Part shown: positions 17,526 to 26,088 of the stretch, piece after piece
How positions within the stretch are numbered: the first letter of the stretch is position 1
How the letters are laid out: each line of letters opens with the position of its first letter
From: Rhodobacteraceae bacterium Alg231-30
GTDB lineage: Bacteria > Pseudomonadota > Alphaproteobacteria > Rhodobacterales > Rhodobacteraceae
Reading direction: 5' to 3'
Assembly (NCBI GenBank): GCA_900143615.1
Contig: FREU01000002.1
Coordinates: 352,663-416,662 of the forward strand
DNA length: 64,000 nt
Translations under genes and position numbers: made by a program
The notes under the pieces: generated by a model
Told to the model about the DNA's origin: nothing
The model's input: the letters and a program-made list of their open reading frames with translations, nothing else
Databases searched by the model: none

Positions 17526-18655
17526 ATTTGCGGCGTCATACCGGCGTGGCTGTGCGCAGTATGGTGCGGGCCTATATATCCGCCATTGCATTTGTGATGT
17601 TCACACTGCTTGTCATCGCGCTCACCATTGATCTCGGCAATATGCTGGAAAACGTGCGTGCACGCGCCGCAGCGGAGAACGAACCCCTCTGGCGTGTGCT
17701 AATCCCCTATATGTCGTTTCGCGCGGTGGACATTATCACCCGCCTCTTGGGCATGGCCTGTCTGGCTGGCGCATTGGTGGCGACACTGCTGCGCCATCAA
17801 CGACTGGAAGACGTCGTGCTCTCAGCAGCAGGCGCCCCACCAACCCTGACGCTGAGCGCGCTTTTAATCGTCGGCGTGATCATAGGCGCGGTGCAATTCA
17901 GCTTTCAGAACTGGCTGCGCCCACTCGCGGTGGCAACGCAGACCGAAATGCAACTGGGGCGCTATGGCAAACGCTTTGGGCAGACCGAATTGGGAGAGCG
18001 CTGGTTTGTGTCTGACACCACAGCGCTGCGTGCCGCCGTGACACGCGGCCACTCTGCCGCGCTGACTGACATTCAACTCTTTGAGGGCATCAACACGGGA
18101 CAACTGGACCGTATCATTCTGGCCCATCGCGCAGAAGAGACCGAAACGCGCGGCGTTTGGCGACTAACCAATGCCACCATTTGGGGCGGCACAGGCGGCA
18201 ATCTCACCCGCACCGAAGACGAAATAGACGTTGCGCTTCCTTTGAACCGTGACCGGGTGCAATGGTATGGAGTGCAGGGGCATTACCTGCCCAACTCTGC
18301 GGCCAGACAGATTGCACAACTGGATGGAATTCATGCTGCACGCGACGCCGCCACTGTGCTGGCAGCGCGCAAAATGTCGTTCTTCCTCCCGGGAATATTT
18401 GCCCTCTTAGGCGTGAGCCTCGCGCGCACCGGCACTCGAGGTCGACGCCTCGCCCCGTTTCGCCTCTTGGCGTTTGGGGCAATGGGCTATGTGGTGCTGG
18501 TCTCAGTCAAAGTCTTCTGGGCCTTGGGTATGCACGGCAGCCTGCCCCCCACGTTGGCCGCAACCATCCCCATTGCAGCAGCATTGATCTTTGCTGTTCT
18601 GTTGCAACTCAGACAGGCAGGCTATCTGCGTCGTGCGCACCGATCAGCCAGATGA
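17522..18655 (+). CDS. LptF/LptG (YjgP/YjgQ) family permease, second copy
   Basis: A 377-residue partner of the preceding permease. The N-terminal helices are near residues 20-40, 60-85 and 105-130, followed by a periplasmic beta domain and three C-terminal helices (MSFFLPGIFALLGVSLA onward). The coupling segment is LLRHQRLEDVVLSAAGAPPT. The start ATG 17522 overlaps the previous stop (ATGA). A longer frame from 17480 lies inside the upstream gene and is not needed. No LptB, LptC or LptA copy is nearby, so the pair would have to borrow the cell's common components. The stop overlaps the convergent nucleotidyltransferase gene by 12 bases. Confidence 0.85.
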   Translation: MNLRRHTGVAVRSMVRAYISAIAFVMFTLLVIALTIDLGNMLENVRARAAAENEPLWRVLIPYMSFRAVDIITRLLGMACLAGALVATLLRHQRLEDVVLSAAGAPPTLTLSALLIVGVIIGAVQFSFQNWLRPLAVATQTEMQLGRYGKRFGQTELGERWFVSDTTALRAAVTRGHSAALTDIQLFEGINTGQLDRIILAHRAEETETRGVWRLTNATIWGGTGGNLTRTEDEIDVALPLNRDRVQWYGVQGHYLPNSAARQIAQLDGIHAARDAATVLAARKMSFFLPGIFALLGVSLARTGTRGRRLAPFRLLAFGAMGYVVLVSVKVFWALGMHGSLPPTLAATIPIAAALIFAVLLQLRQAGYLRRAHRSAR

Positions 18656-19396
18656 TCCTTCCCGTGCTTCAATCGCAGGCCAAACAACGCTCAGTGCACG
18701 CGCAAACATCGTCTCATCATCAATTTCCGTCCACGCCAAATCCTGCAGCAGAACCGCCTCGATGTCGGTACCTTCGGACAGCGCAATCACCGCGTCCTCA
18801 TAATCTGCCTTAGGATTTTGCGCTGCCACGCCCTGCCCTGCCGCCTTGAGAGCCCGCGTGTTTTCAGCGGAAAAGCAGGTGATCCCCACCAATTCTCCAA
18901 AATGAGTTTCTGGGCGCGCCCCAATTTTCTTGGACATGAAATCAAACGCAGGCACATCAGCGGCCCCATCGCGCACCCACACATACACTTCGTCGGTCGC
19001 GTTGGTCTCACCTGACAACACAATCCGCGTCGCGCCCGATTGCACCGGCGACAAAGCCCGCGCTTCGTAGATCACATCGGACTCCAACACCACAAGGTTG
19101 CCGTCCACCCCGTTCAGGCCTGTCAAAAGCGATTTTAAACTGCCTGTATGATCATAGTCGGGGTTGTGGATCAGCTCGACATCGGCGTCATCTGCGAATT
19201 CGGCTTCATACTGCTCATTCAAATGTCCGGTCACAATCCGAATGTGTTTCAAGCCATGTTTGCGTAGCAATTCAACAGACCGACGTACCAAGGGGACACC
19301 CTCAATCTTTAGCAATCCCTTGGGTGTCAACTCACCGCGTGGCCCCATTCGAACCCCCAGACCAGCGGCTAAAATAAGTGCACTCAAATCAGTCAT
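18644..19396 (-). CDS. NTP transferase, phosphocholine/inositol-phosphate cytidylyltransferase-like
   Basis: A 250-residue nucleotidyltransferase of the LicC/PntC/IPCT type. It has LILAAGLGVRM (residues 7-17) with P25-K26, then IVTGHLNEQYE, LIHNPDYDHTGSLKSL and LVVLESDVIYEARAL, which match cytidylyltransferases for small alcohol phosphates. The likely product is a CDP-alcohol. In this locus inositol-1-phosphate from Ino1 or the product of the FGGY kinase are candidate substrates; choline or aminoethylphosphonate are what closer-named relatives use. ATG 19396 is chosen over an upstream TTG at 19411. It is the only minus-strand gene between two plus-strand blocks and is divergent from a CDP-alcohol phosphatidyltransferase, its natural partner. 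Confidence 0.78.
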   Translation of the reverse strand: MTDLSALILAAGLGVRMGPRGELTPKGLLKIEGVPLVRRSVELLRKHGLKHIRIVTGHLNEQYEAEFADDADVELIHNPDYDHTGSLKSLLTGLNGVDGNLVVLESDVIYEARALSPVQSGATRIVLSGETNATDEVYVWVRDGAADVPAFDFMSKKIGARPETHFGELVGITCFSAENTRALKAAGQGVAAQNPKADYEDAVIALSEGTDIEAVLLQDLAWTEIDDETMFARALSVVWPAIEAREGSSG

Positions 19397-19484
19397 GTTT
19401 TCCGCATCCAAATTGTGTTTAAACGTGACGCGGACCCTAGGAGAGGCCTAAGGGAACCGCAACATACGAGACAGCGGATAGGGC

Positions 19485-20162
19485 ATGAATTTCAGTTTTA
19501 AACAGGTTGTAGACGCCAACCGCGACGCCGGTCAGGCCGAGTATCTGGACAATTGGGCAATCTACCTTCTTTACCGCTGGCCCGGAAATGTTTTGGCATG
19601 GCTGCTGCTCAAGACCCCCCTAACCCCAACGCAAGTCACCCTAAGCGGCCTTGGTGTTGTGGGGCTTATGCTGTTGTGCGCGCTGCTGCTACCTTTGACC
19701 CTCGCACCATGGGTTACGCTAGCTTTGGCCATGCTATTTCAGGTTCTGGATTGCACCGACGGCGCCATGGCGCGCACCAGCGGGCGGACTTCAGCAGTCG
19801 GCGGTCGGCTCGATTTCATGGTGGATATGGTCCAATGGGGTATCCTCTATGCCTGCATTGGCATTCTGGCGGATCGAACACTTGAGACCGGCACTCTGTG
19901 GACCATGTTTGGGTTTGCCGCCGCATGGCTGCGTATGCTGGCCCGCATTGCCAATATGATGGCCAATCGGATGCGCGACCGCCAAGATAAACCTCCTACT
20001 TCCGCTGCCGCACCACAGCAGAAGAAAGTTCAATTGTTGGCAGGCCTTGGCGGCCTGCTGCCTTTTCTGGTCCTCACCGGCCCTTTTCTTTACATTTCCG
20101 TCGCCATCGTCCTGCTATACAGCTTGGGCGACCTATGGGACGCTGTTAGACGAATTTTATAA
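19485..20162 (+). CDS. CDP-alcohol phosphatidyltransferase, first copy
   Basis: A 225-residue integral membrane enzyme of about six helices. The full signature D-G-x2-A-R-x8-G-x3-D-x3-D is present (D92, G93, A96, R97, G106, D110, D114, with D89 completing the metal site). Such enzymes move a phosphoalcohol or phosphatidyl group from a CDP donor to an alcohol. A rather long N-terminus precedes the first helix (QVVDANRDAGQAEYLDNWAI). Whether it uses a CDP-lipid plus inositol phosphate or a CDP-inositol plus a lipid alcohol cannot be told from sequence. It starts the second plus-strand block and shares its stop with the next start (TAATG). Confidence 0.88.
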   Translation: MNFSFKQVVDANRDAGQAEYLDNWAIYLLYRWPGNVLAWLLLKTPLTPTQVTLSGLGVVGLMLLCALLLPLTLAPWVTLALAMLFQVLDCTDGAMARTSGRTSAVGGRLDFMVDMVQWGILYACIGILADRTLETGTLWTMFGFAAAWLRMLARIANMMANRMRDRQDKPPTSAAAPQQKKVQLLAGLGGLLPFLVLTGPFLYISVAIVLLYSLGDLWDAVRRIL

Positions 20163-21271
20163 TGAAGATATTGCAACTCAGTCCCTATTCCATGTCCCGA
20201 CCCGGTGGCGTGCAGACCCATATTCGCTCTCTGAGCACTTGGTTGGAAAACCACGGGCACGAGGTCCGCATTATCGCTCCTCCCGGGGACACCGACCTTT
20301 CCAACCTCAAAACGATGGGACAATGCCGCAGCATCACCATGCACGGCACAGGCTTTGAGATAACCCGCGCCAAAAGAACCGAGCTGCGCCACTGCGTGGA
20401 AGAACTGCGCCATTGGGGTGCAGACATCGCCCATTTACACACACCTTGGACGCCGATGCTGCCATGGCAAATTTGGCGCAAACTGGGTGTTCCGGGGGTC
20501 GCCACGTTTCATGCCACTCTGCCCAAATCTCACCGTTTTGACCCGATGACATGGGCATTGCAGCGCAGCGCGCATTATTACAATCGCCGCCTCAAAGGCG
20601 TCGTGGTGCCCTCAGACAGCGCTTTGGCTCAGTGGAAAGCGATTTCTGCCGCGCCTTTACCCCGCGTTTTACCACCGGCCATCGATCTGTCCGCGTGGCG
20701 CGCCGCAAAAGAAATCACACCAAAATCAGACGGCTTTGATGTGGTCTATTTGGGCCGCCTTGAAGAACGCAAAGGCGTGGCGGTCCTGCTGCAAGCCTGG
20801 TCAGAGATCCAAGCCGCGCGCCCCGATGCCAAGCTGACAATCGCAGGCAGCGGCACAGAAGAGCCGCACCTGCGCCAAATGGTCCAAGACCTCGCCCTTT
20901 CTGGTGTGGCCTTCCGCCCGGCGCCCACCGATGCAGAGGCCCCCGCGCTGGTTGCGCAGGCCGACATTTTGGCAGCTCCGGCGTTGCACGGCGAAAGCTT
21001 TGGCTTGATCCTCATCGAAGCCATGGCCGCAGGCACCCTTCCTGTTGCTGCCGCCAATAGCGGATTTTCTACCGTGATGACCGGACCGGGGACTGAATTA
21101 TTGGTGCCACCTGGTGACACCGCCGCCCTCGCGCGCAAACTTTTGGATCTGGCAACACATCCCGCAAAAATGACCCGCCTCCGCCGATGGGCCAAGGGGC
21201 ACGCCGAAGTCTACGACGTGCGCACGCTCGGCGCGGTTTACGAAAGATGGTTTAAAAAAGCCCTTCAATAA
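20162..21271 (+). CDS. GT4 glycosyltransferase, PimA-like
   Basis: A 369-residue GT-B fold enzyme. The N-terminal PYSMSRPGGVQTHI with HGHEVRIIAPPGD matches phosphatidylinositol mannosyltransferase PimA and related GT4 enzymes. The C-terminal half has VVYLGRLEERKGV, LTIAGSGTEE and the donor-site motif HGESFGLILIEAMAAG. PimA adds mannose to phosphatidylinositol on the cytoplasmic leaflet. Given the neighbouring phosphatidyltransferase and ino1, this enzyme probably adds the first sugar to an inositol lipid. The sugar donor is unknown. Translation is coupled to the preceding gene. Confidence 0.88.
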   Translation: MKILQLSPYSMSRPGGVQTHIRSLSTWLENHGHEVRIIAPPGDTDLSNLKTMGQCRSITMHGTGFEITRAKRTELRHCVEELRHWGADIAHLHTPWTPMLPWQIWRKLGVPGVATFHATLPKSHRFDPMTWALQRSAHYYNRRLKGVVVPSDSALAQWKAISAAPLPRVLPPAIDLSAWRAAKEITPKSDGFDVVYLGRLEERKGVAVLLQAWSEIQAARPDAKLTIAGSGTEEPHLRQMVQDLALSGVAFRPAPTDAEAPALVAQADILAAPALHGESFGLILIEAMAAGTLPVAAANSGFSTVMTGPGTELLVPPGDTAALARKLLDLATHPAKMTRLRRWAKGHAEVYDVRTLGAVYERWFKKALQ

Positions 21272-21365
21272 AAGGGACTTGCCAAAGGTTACTCCAGATT
21301 GCCATTGCACTTCGGCAAACATTGTAATTCATTGCTTTCGAATATTTTTCCTTAAGGAACGACCC

Positions 21366-22922
21366 GTGTTAAAAGGCGATCTGGTCATTTCAGCCGACTT
21401 CGGCACCTCAGCTGTCAAAGTTGGTGTGGTGGACGGTGATCTCAACATTCTGGCGCGCGTCACACAAAGCTATCCAATCGCCTTGGGACCAGGCGGCTTT
21501 GCCGAACAAAACCCCGAGGACTGGTGGGGCGCACTGGCGCATGCGCTGGCAGATTTGCGGCGCGACGTCCCGGACCTGCGTCACCGCGCCGGCGCTATGA
21601 CCTTTAGCAGCCAGATCTGCGGCCTGATTTGCACCGATGACAAGGGCATCCCACTGCGTCCCTGTATGACATGGTTGGACAAACGCAGCGCAGATCTCAG
21701 CCGTGAACTGATTGGCGGCAAACCCAATGTCCACGGCTACCAAATTGTTAAACTGATGCGCTGGCTGCGACTGGCCAATGGCGCTCCTGCCAAAAACGGA
21801 ATGGATCCGACCGCGAAAATTCTTTGGGTGAAAGAAAACGAACCGGACATTTTTCGCCAAACCCGCTGGCTTTGTGATGTGCGCGACTGGCTTGTACACC
21901 GCGCCACCAACAAGATGACCTCTTGTCCTGAGAGTGCCAATGTCACTTGGGTCATGGACACCCGTCCGGGTCGCGAGGGCTGGTCTGAACCTTTGGCCGC
22001 CATGACAGGCATTCCTATCAACAAACTCCCCCCCATCGTGCAAGGTGAAGACGTGGTTGGCACGCTCACGCCTCAGGCCGCCGCCGAACTGGGTTTGGAT
22101 GATTCCCTCTATGTCTTGGGCGGAACCTCTGATGTCACCGCCGCCGCATTGGGTTCAGGCGAAGTCGAAGACGGCGCACTTCATATTAGTGTTGCCACCA
22201 GCGCGTGGATTGCAGGTTTCTTTCCCGACCGCCGCCTCAGCGTGCCCAGCTCTTACGCGACCATTACCTCGGGGCTGAATTTTCGCCCCATGTTGGTGGC
22301 CAGTCAGGAAAACGCGGGCTCTGCTATGGAATGGGCCGTCAAGATTTCTGGTGGTCCGACGCAGGGCGAAGCGGTTGCAGCCGCCTATGGCGACATGGGT
22401 GATCCACAAAAGGACGACCCGTTTTTTCTTCCGTGGTTGGCGGGCGAGCGGGTTCCGGTTGACAACGACAGCCTGCGCGGCACCTTTCATGGGCTCAGCC
22501 TGCACCACGATCCCAAGGCGCTGCGACGCGCGGCAGTCGAAGGCGTCGCCCTCAACCTACGCTGGGCGATGTCCAAAGTCAGCCGCGAGCGGGGCGCGCG
22601 CACCGAGGGACCTCTGTCCATTGTTGGCGGCGCGGCAGCAAATGCAACGTTTTCGCAAACTTTGGCAAATGCGCTCAATCGCGAAGTCCGCGTGGGCGAG
22701 GCCCGCCATGCAGGCATGTTGGGTACAGCAACGCTTGCGGCGCCAATTATGGGCTGGGCGGACAGCGCAGCCGCCGCCGCTGCACGTCTAAAAACCCGCA
22801 CCACCGCCAGCTATGCGCCCCAACCTGCACAGGTGGAAGCGCTTGCCATACGCGCCGCCAAACTGGATCGCATTCGCAAAATCGTACTGAAAAGTTACAA
22901 AGACGAAACCGCCACCACCTAA
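21366..22922 (+). CDS. FGGY family carbohydrate kinase
   Basis: A 518-residue cytosolic sugar/polyol kinase of the xylulokinase-like FGGY family. ISADFGTSAVKVGVVD starts the ATPase fold, EDWWGAL and MTWLDKRSADLSREL follow, and GGAAANATFSQTLANAL forms the second nucleotide-binding segment. Length is normal. I take the GTG at 21366 (AAGGA eight bases upstream); an ORF from 21279 adds an unlikely tail. The substrate cannot be inferred. Within this lipid block it might phosphorylate inositol or another polyol for the cytidylyltransferase. It is unusual to find such a kinase between a lipid glycosyltransferase and a phosphatidyltransferase. Confidence 0.85.
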   Translation: MLKGDLVISADFGTSAVKVGVVDGDLNILARVTQSYPIALGPGGFAEQNPEDWWGALAHALADLRRDVPDLRHRAGAMTFSSQICGLICTDDKGIPLRPCMTWLDKRSADLSRELIGGKPNVHGYQIVKLMRWLRLANGAPAKNGMDPTAKILWVKENEPDIFRQTRWLCDVRDWLVHRATNKMTSCPESANVTWVMDTRPGREGWSEPLAAMTGIPINKLPPIVQGEDVVGTLTPQAAAELGLDDSLYVLGGTSDVTAAALGSGEVEDGALHISVATSAWIAGFFPDRRLSVPSSYATITSGLNFRPMLVASQENAGSAMEWAVKISGGPTQGEAVAAAYGDMGDPQKDDPFFLPWLAGERVPVDNDSLRGTFHGLSLHHDPKALRRAAVEGVALNLRWAMSKVSRERGARTEGPLSIVGGAAANATFSQTLANALNREVRVGEARHAGMLGTATLAAPIMGWADSAAAAAARLKTRTTASYAPQPAQVEALAIRAAKLDRIRKIVLKSYKDETATT

Positions 22923-22943
22923 TGGCCGACTAGGGGACCACCA

Positions 22944-23555
22944 ATGATTGATGGCTTGATCAAAGATAAAATCGACCCGCTTTGGGAGGCCATGTCGACC
23001 CCTTTGGTGCGTGCCAAACTGTCGCCAAATCAGGTGACCATCGCGGGGCTGGTTTTGGTAGTTCTGGTTTCGCTTGCCTATCTTTGGCACGAATCGCCCG
23101 TTGTATATGGCCTGACACTGGCGCTGGCCTTTGCCTTTGATGCCCTTGACGGAGCCGTAGCGCGTCGGCGCAATATGCGCAGCAAGTCAGGCGGCTATCT
23201 CGACGCCATGGTGGATCGCTACCAAGAGCTCGCCGTGTTGGCCACATTGGCCTATGTACATGATCTCTGGGCGCTCGCGATGGCCTGTTTTGCGGGCAGC
23301 GTGATCACCTCTTACGCCAAAGCACGCACCGCGCTGGAAATCCCCACCGATAACGAAAACTGGCCCGATTTTTTTGAACGTATGGAACGTGTGATCTATA
23401 TCTGCGTCATGTTGATCTTGGCCGGAATTCTGGGCGCGTGGATGGTCACTCTGGGCCTTGCAGGATTTGCTCTGCTGTCGCATTTCACAGCTCTCCAACG
23501 CGCGCATCGTGCATGGGGTATGCTAAAAGCGGTTGATGATCAGGACCGCCAATAG
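22944..23555 (+). CDS. CDP-alcohol phosphatidyltransferase, second copy
   Basis: A 203-residue membrane enzyme with the complete signature DALDGAVAR...G..D...D (D66, D69, G70, A73, R74, G83, D87, D91). The N-terminal LSPNQVTIAGL and the KSGGYLDAMVDRYQE segment resemble archaeal/actinobacterial phosphatidylinositol-phosphate synthases, which join inositol-1-phosphate to a CDP-lipid. It is therefore the better candidate of the two copies for using the ino1 product. It ends the second plus-strand block, and its stop overlaps the convergent membrane-protein gene by 16 bases. Confidence 0.88.
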   Translation: MIDGLIKDKIDPLWEAMSTPLVRAKLSPNQVTIAGLVLVVLVSLAYLWHESPVVYGLTLALAFAFDALDGAVARRRNMRSKSGGYLDAMVDRYQELAVLATLAYVHDLWALAMACFAGSVITSYAKARTALEIPTDNENWPDFFERMERVIYICVMLILAGILGAWMVTLGLAGFALLSHFTALQRAHRAWGMLKAVDDQDRQ

Positions 23556-24328
23556 CTCCGCATAGCTGTCAGGCAATCCGGCGCATAGGCCAGCACGTAA
23601 AACAGAAACGATGACAACAGCAGCGGTTCCACCGATACATAGCCTGTGTAAAGCGGCTTGCTTAGTGCACCCAAATCAAAGTGCTTGATGACAAACAGCC
23701 CCAGATAGGCCACCCCAAGCGAAATAGGCACCCACACATAGCGTTTGCGAAACTGTGCAAACTTCGGTGAAAACACCAAGCCTTCCGGCGGCATCTTGGC
23801 ATAAGACCGCGACAGGATTTCGCCAAAAACCACAACAAAGGCCTGACTGAAGAAGAACAAATAGCTTCCCGTCATATGCATGTCGTTGTGATCGGGGAAC
23901 CGGTAATGGCTTAGCATAACCATTCCAACGCAGGCCAAGCCCTGCAAACCGCAGACCAAGCCTGTCAAAACCGTGATGCGCATTGCATCCCGTTTCGGCG
24001 GACGCCCCACCAATAGGAATTCTTTCAGCGCCATTCCGGCCAATAGCAAAACCCCCACAAAAAGCACCGGCGCGCAAATCGCCATCCACTCGGCAAATGG
24101 CTCGCCGACACGCGGATCAGACAGCGCCCGACTGATCGTAGGGGGGCGTTTGGCCATATACTCGGGGTGCCATTTGATGAAATCCCAACGCGCCGTGTAG
24201 ATGAGATAGTTGACCACTACGACCACAAATGTGGTGCATGCCAGCGACACCGCCAAGGCCCGAGCAACTGTGCGCGACGGCGCATGCGTCGTCTGCTGGT
24301 CAGATAGGTTCTCCGTTACCGCACTCAT
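23540..24328 (-). CDS. Frag1/DRAM/Sfk1-like six-helix membrane protein
   Basis: A 262-residue integral membrane protein with about six helices. RPPTISRALSDPRVGEPFAE (residues 61-80) and HNDMHMTGSYLFFFSQ (147-162) fit the pattern I know from the Frag1/DRAM/Sfk1 family, including eukaryotic PGAP2 (GPI-anchor lipid remodelling) and Sfk1 (phosphoinositide homeostasis). The family call is moderately sure; a bacterial function is not established. Its start overlaps the ABC exporter stop (ATGA), so it is co-translated with a lipid-type transporter. The link of a PGAP2/Sfk1-type fold with inositol-lipid genes is suggestive but unproven. Confidence 0.6.
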   Translation of the reverse strand: MSAVTENLSDQQTTHAPSRTVARALAVSLACTTFVVVVVNYLIYTARWDFIKWHPEYMAKRPPTISRALSDPRVGEPFAEWMAICAPVLFVGVLLLAGMALKEFLLVGRPPKRDAMRITVLTGLVCGLQGLACVGMVMLSHYRFPDHNDMHMTGSYLFFFSQAFVVVFGEILSRSYAKMPPEGLVFSPKFAQFRKRYVWVPISLGVAYLGLFVIKHFDLGALSKPLYTGYVSVEPLLLSSFLFYVLAYAPDCLTAMRSYWRS

Positions 24329-26055
24329 GTCAGACTAGCCCGCGTTTTTTGGTCAAACTGTTCGTCCGAAACAATACGTCCACCTTCCATTTTGACCAAG
24401 CGATCGCATTTATGGAATTGATGATCATCATGTGTAACCGCCAGAACCAGACGCCCAGAGGCCGAAAGCTCAGGCACCAGAACATCATAGAAGAACGCCC
24501 GATTGGCGGGGTCTTGATCGGCGGCAAATTCATCCAGCACAATGATCGGACGTTGCTCTGCCAGAGCAACTGCCAGGGCCAGACGCCGACTTTGTCCGGC
24601 TGACAAAGAGGTGGTTGAGAACCGTCCATCCAGCATGCTGACCCGCTGGGATAGCCCAAGCTGCTCAATTCGGCGTTCCAGCTCGACCAACTCGTCCTGC
24701 GGCATCCCAAAGGCGCGGTCAAACAAGTGATATCCTGAAAAAACCCCCGAGAATAGCTCACGATACGGGCCGGTGGATTCGTCATCAAGCGAGACACCAT
24801 CCAGCAGGATTTCACCCGCGCCCGGATGTCGAAGACCAGTGATCAGCGACAGTAACGTGGTCTTTCCTGACCCGTTGCCACCGCAAATAAAGACGGTTTC
24901 GCCGGGCTGAAACGTCAAATCAATTGGCCCCAAATGAAACGCCTCTGCGTCCGGCCGATCCAGTTCCCTAACATCCGCTTCCACCGCGGCCAGCTTGATC
25001 TCTTTAAAGCCCTGCAGCGGCGCACGATCAGCCAAAAGCACCTGACTTTGTGCATTTGCCAGCGATTTCTCGACACTTTGGATCTTATAGTACGCGTTTT
25101 CCGCACGGCTAAATCGCGGCATCAGACCAAACAGCGTTTCCACCGGCCCGTTCACCAAAAAGATCACTGTCAGCACCTGAAACATCGTTGTGGTGTCACC
25201 GCCCTGTAAAACAGGAACGGCGATCACAACAAAGCACAGCAACAGGATAACCGCAGACTGCCCGACACCTGTGCTGGCCGAGAACAATCGCTCTGCGGCC
25301 ATCTTGCTCTCGACTTGGTCCCTGATCACGCGAATGGTCTCGCCTTCCAAGGCTTCGCGACGCGATCCGCGCAGTCGCAACTCTTTCCAGCCCCCCAGCA
25401 TGTCGCCAACACGGTCGCAATATTCGTCAAACAACTGCGAAGATCTAAAACCAAAGCGCCGTGCGGGCCGGTCCAACAACACATAGCCAAGCATCCCAAC
25501 CACAATAGCAATCAAGGCGACAACTCCGGTCCACCACGACACATAAAACAGATAGGGAATGGCAAACATCAAAACGATCACCGCGCCCGCGGCATCCACG
25601 ATATTCATCACCGATCCCGACAGCACAGAGACCTCATTGGTCATCGCCGAATAGACCTGCCCGTGTTTGTTGGAAATCAGAAAATCGATATTGGCCCGCA
25701 ACAGCAGGCGCGACATGCGTTCGCGCAAAGCGCGGTTGATGGTTGTAATCATCCGAAACGCCCGCAGACGTTGAAAATACCCTGTAATCAACAAGGTTCC
25801 GGCACAGGCCAGCAACAAAGCGACCGACCAACCGATCCCCTGATCTGCCGTCCGCGCAGTTTCATTGATCGCAAAAATCATCCCCGAGCGGCTAAAGCTG
25901 GTCATCAGCGTCAAGATCAGGATCGGATCACGCGCCACACCACCGGTGGCCATCAGGAATTGCAAAACCGTCTTGCGCCGTTGCACAAGCGCGCTGAACC
26001 GGCCGTCGTCCGGCTCGGGAATATCTTTAAATTCAATCGTCACTGTCTGTCTCAT
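24325..26055 (-). CDS. ABC exporter half-transporter (SyrD/PvdE-like)
   Basis: A 576-residue fusion of a six-helix membrane domain (residues about 40-320) and an ATPase domain. It has Walker A GGNGSGKTT (392-400), signature LSAGQ, Walker B PIIVLDEFAAD and the switch histidine in AVTHDD. The signature and layout match the SyrD/PvdE cyclic-peptide exporter group, but no nonribosomal peptide genes are nearby. In this locus a flippase moving a glycosylated lipid or lipid-linked sugar across the inner membrane is more plausible; that is inference. It would function as a homodimer. GAGGG sits directly before the ATG. It is the second gene of a three-gene minus operon. Confidence 0.85.
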   Translation of the reverse strand: MRQTVTIEFKDIPEPDDGRFSALVQRRKTVLQFLMATGGVARDPILILTLMTSFSRSGMIFAINETARTADQGIGWSVALLLACAGTLLITGYFQRLRAFRMITTINRALRERMSRLLLRANIDFLISNKHGQVYSAMTNEVSVLSGSVMNIVDAAGAVIVLMFAIPYLFYVSWWTGVVALIAIVVGMLGYVLLDRPARRFGFRSSQLFDEYCDRVGDMLGGWKELRLRGSRREALEGETIRVIRDQVESKMAAERLFSASTGVGQSAVILLLCFVVIAVPVLQGGDTTTMFQVLTVIFLVNGPVETLFGLMPRFSRAENAYYKIQSVEKSLANAQSQVLLADRAPLQGFKEIKLAAVEADVRELDRPDAEAFHLGPIDLTFQPGETVFICGGNGSGKTTLLSLITGLRHPGAGEILLDGVSLDDESTGPYRELFSGVFSGYHLFDRAFGMPQDELVELERRIEQLGLSQRVSMLDGRFSTTSLSAGQSRRLALAVALAEQRPIIVLDEFAADQDPANRAFFYDVLVPELSASGRLVLAVTHDDHQFHKCDRLVKMEGGRIVSDEQFDQKTRASLT

Positions 26056-26088
26056 CCCTCACGCGCGGGACGCTAGCGAGTTTGGTTG

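Noticed and set aside
24325-26055. Cyclic peptide or siderophore exporter role for the ABC protein
   Set aside because: Domain type fits SyrD/PvdE, but there are no nonribosomal peptide or siderophore genes; lipid genes surround it.
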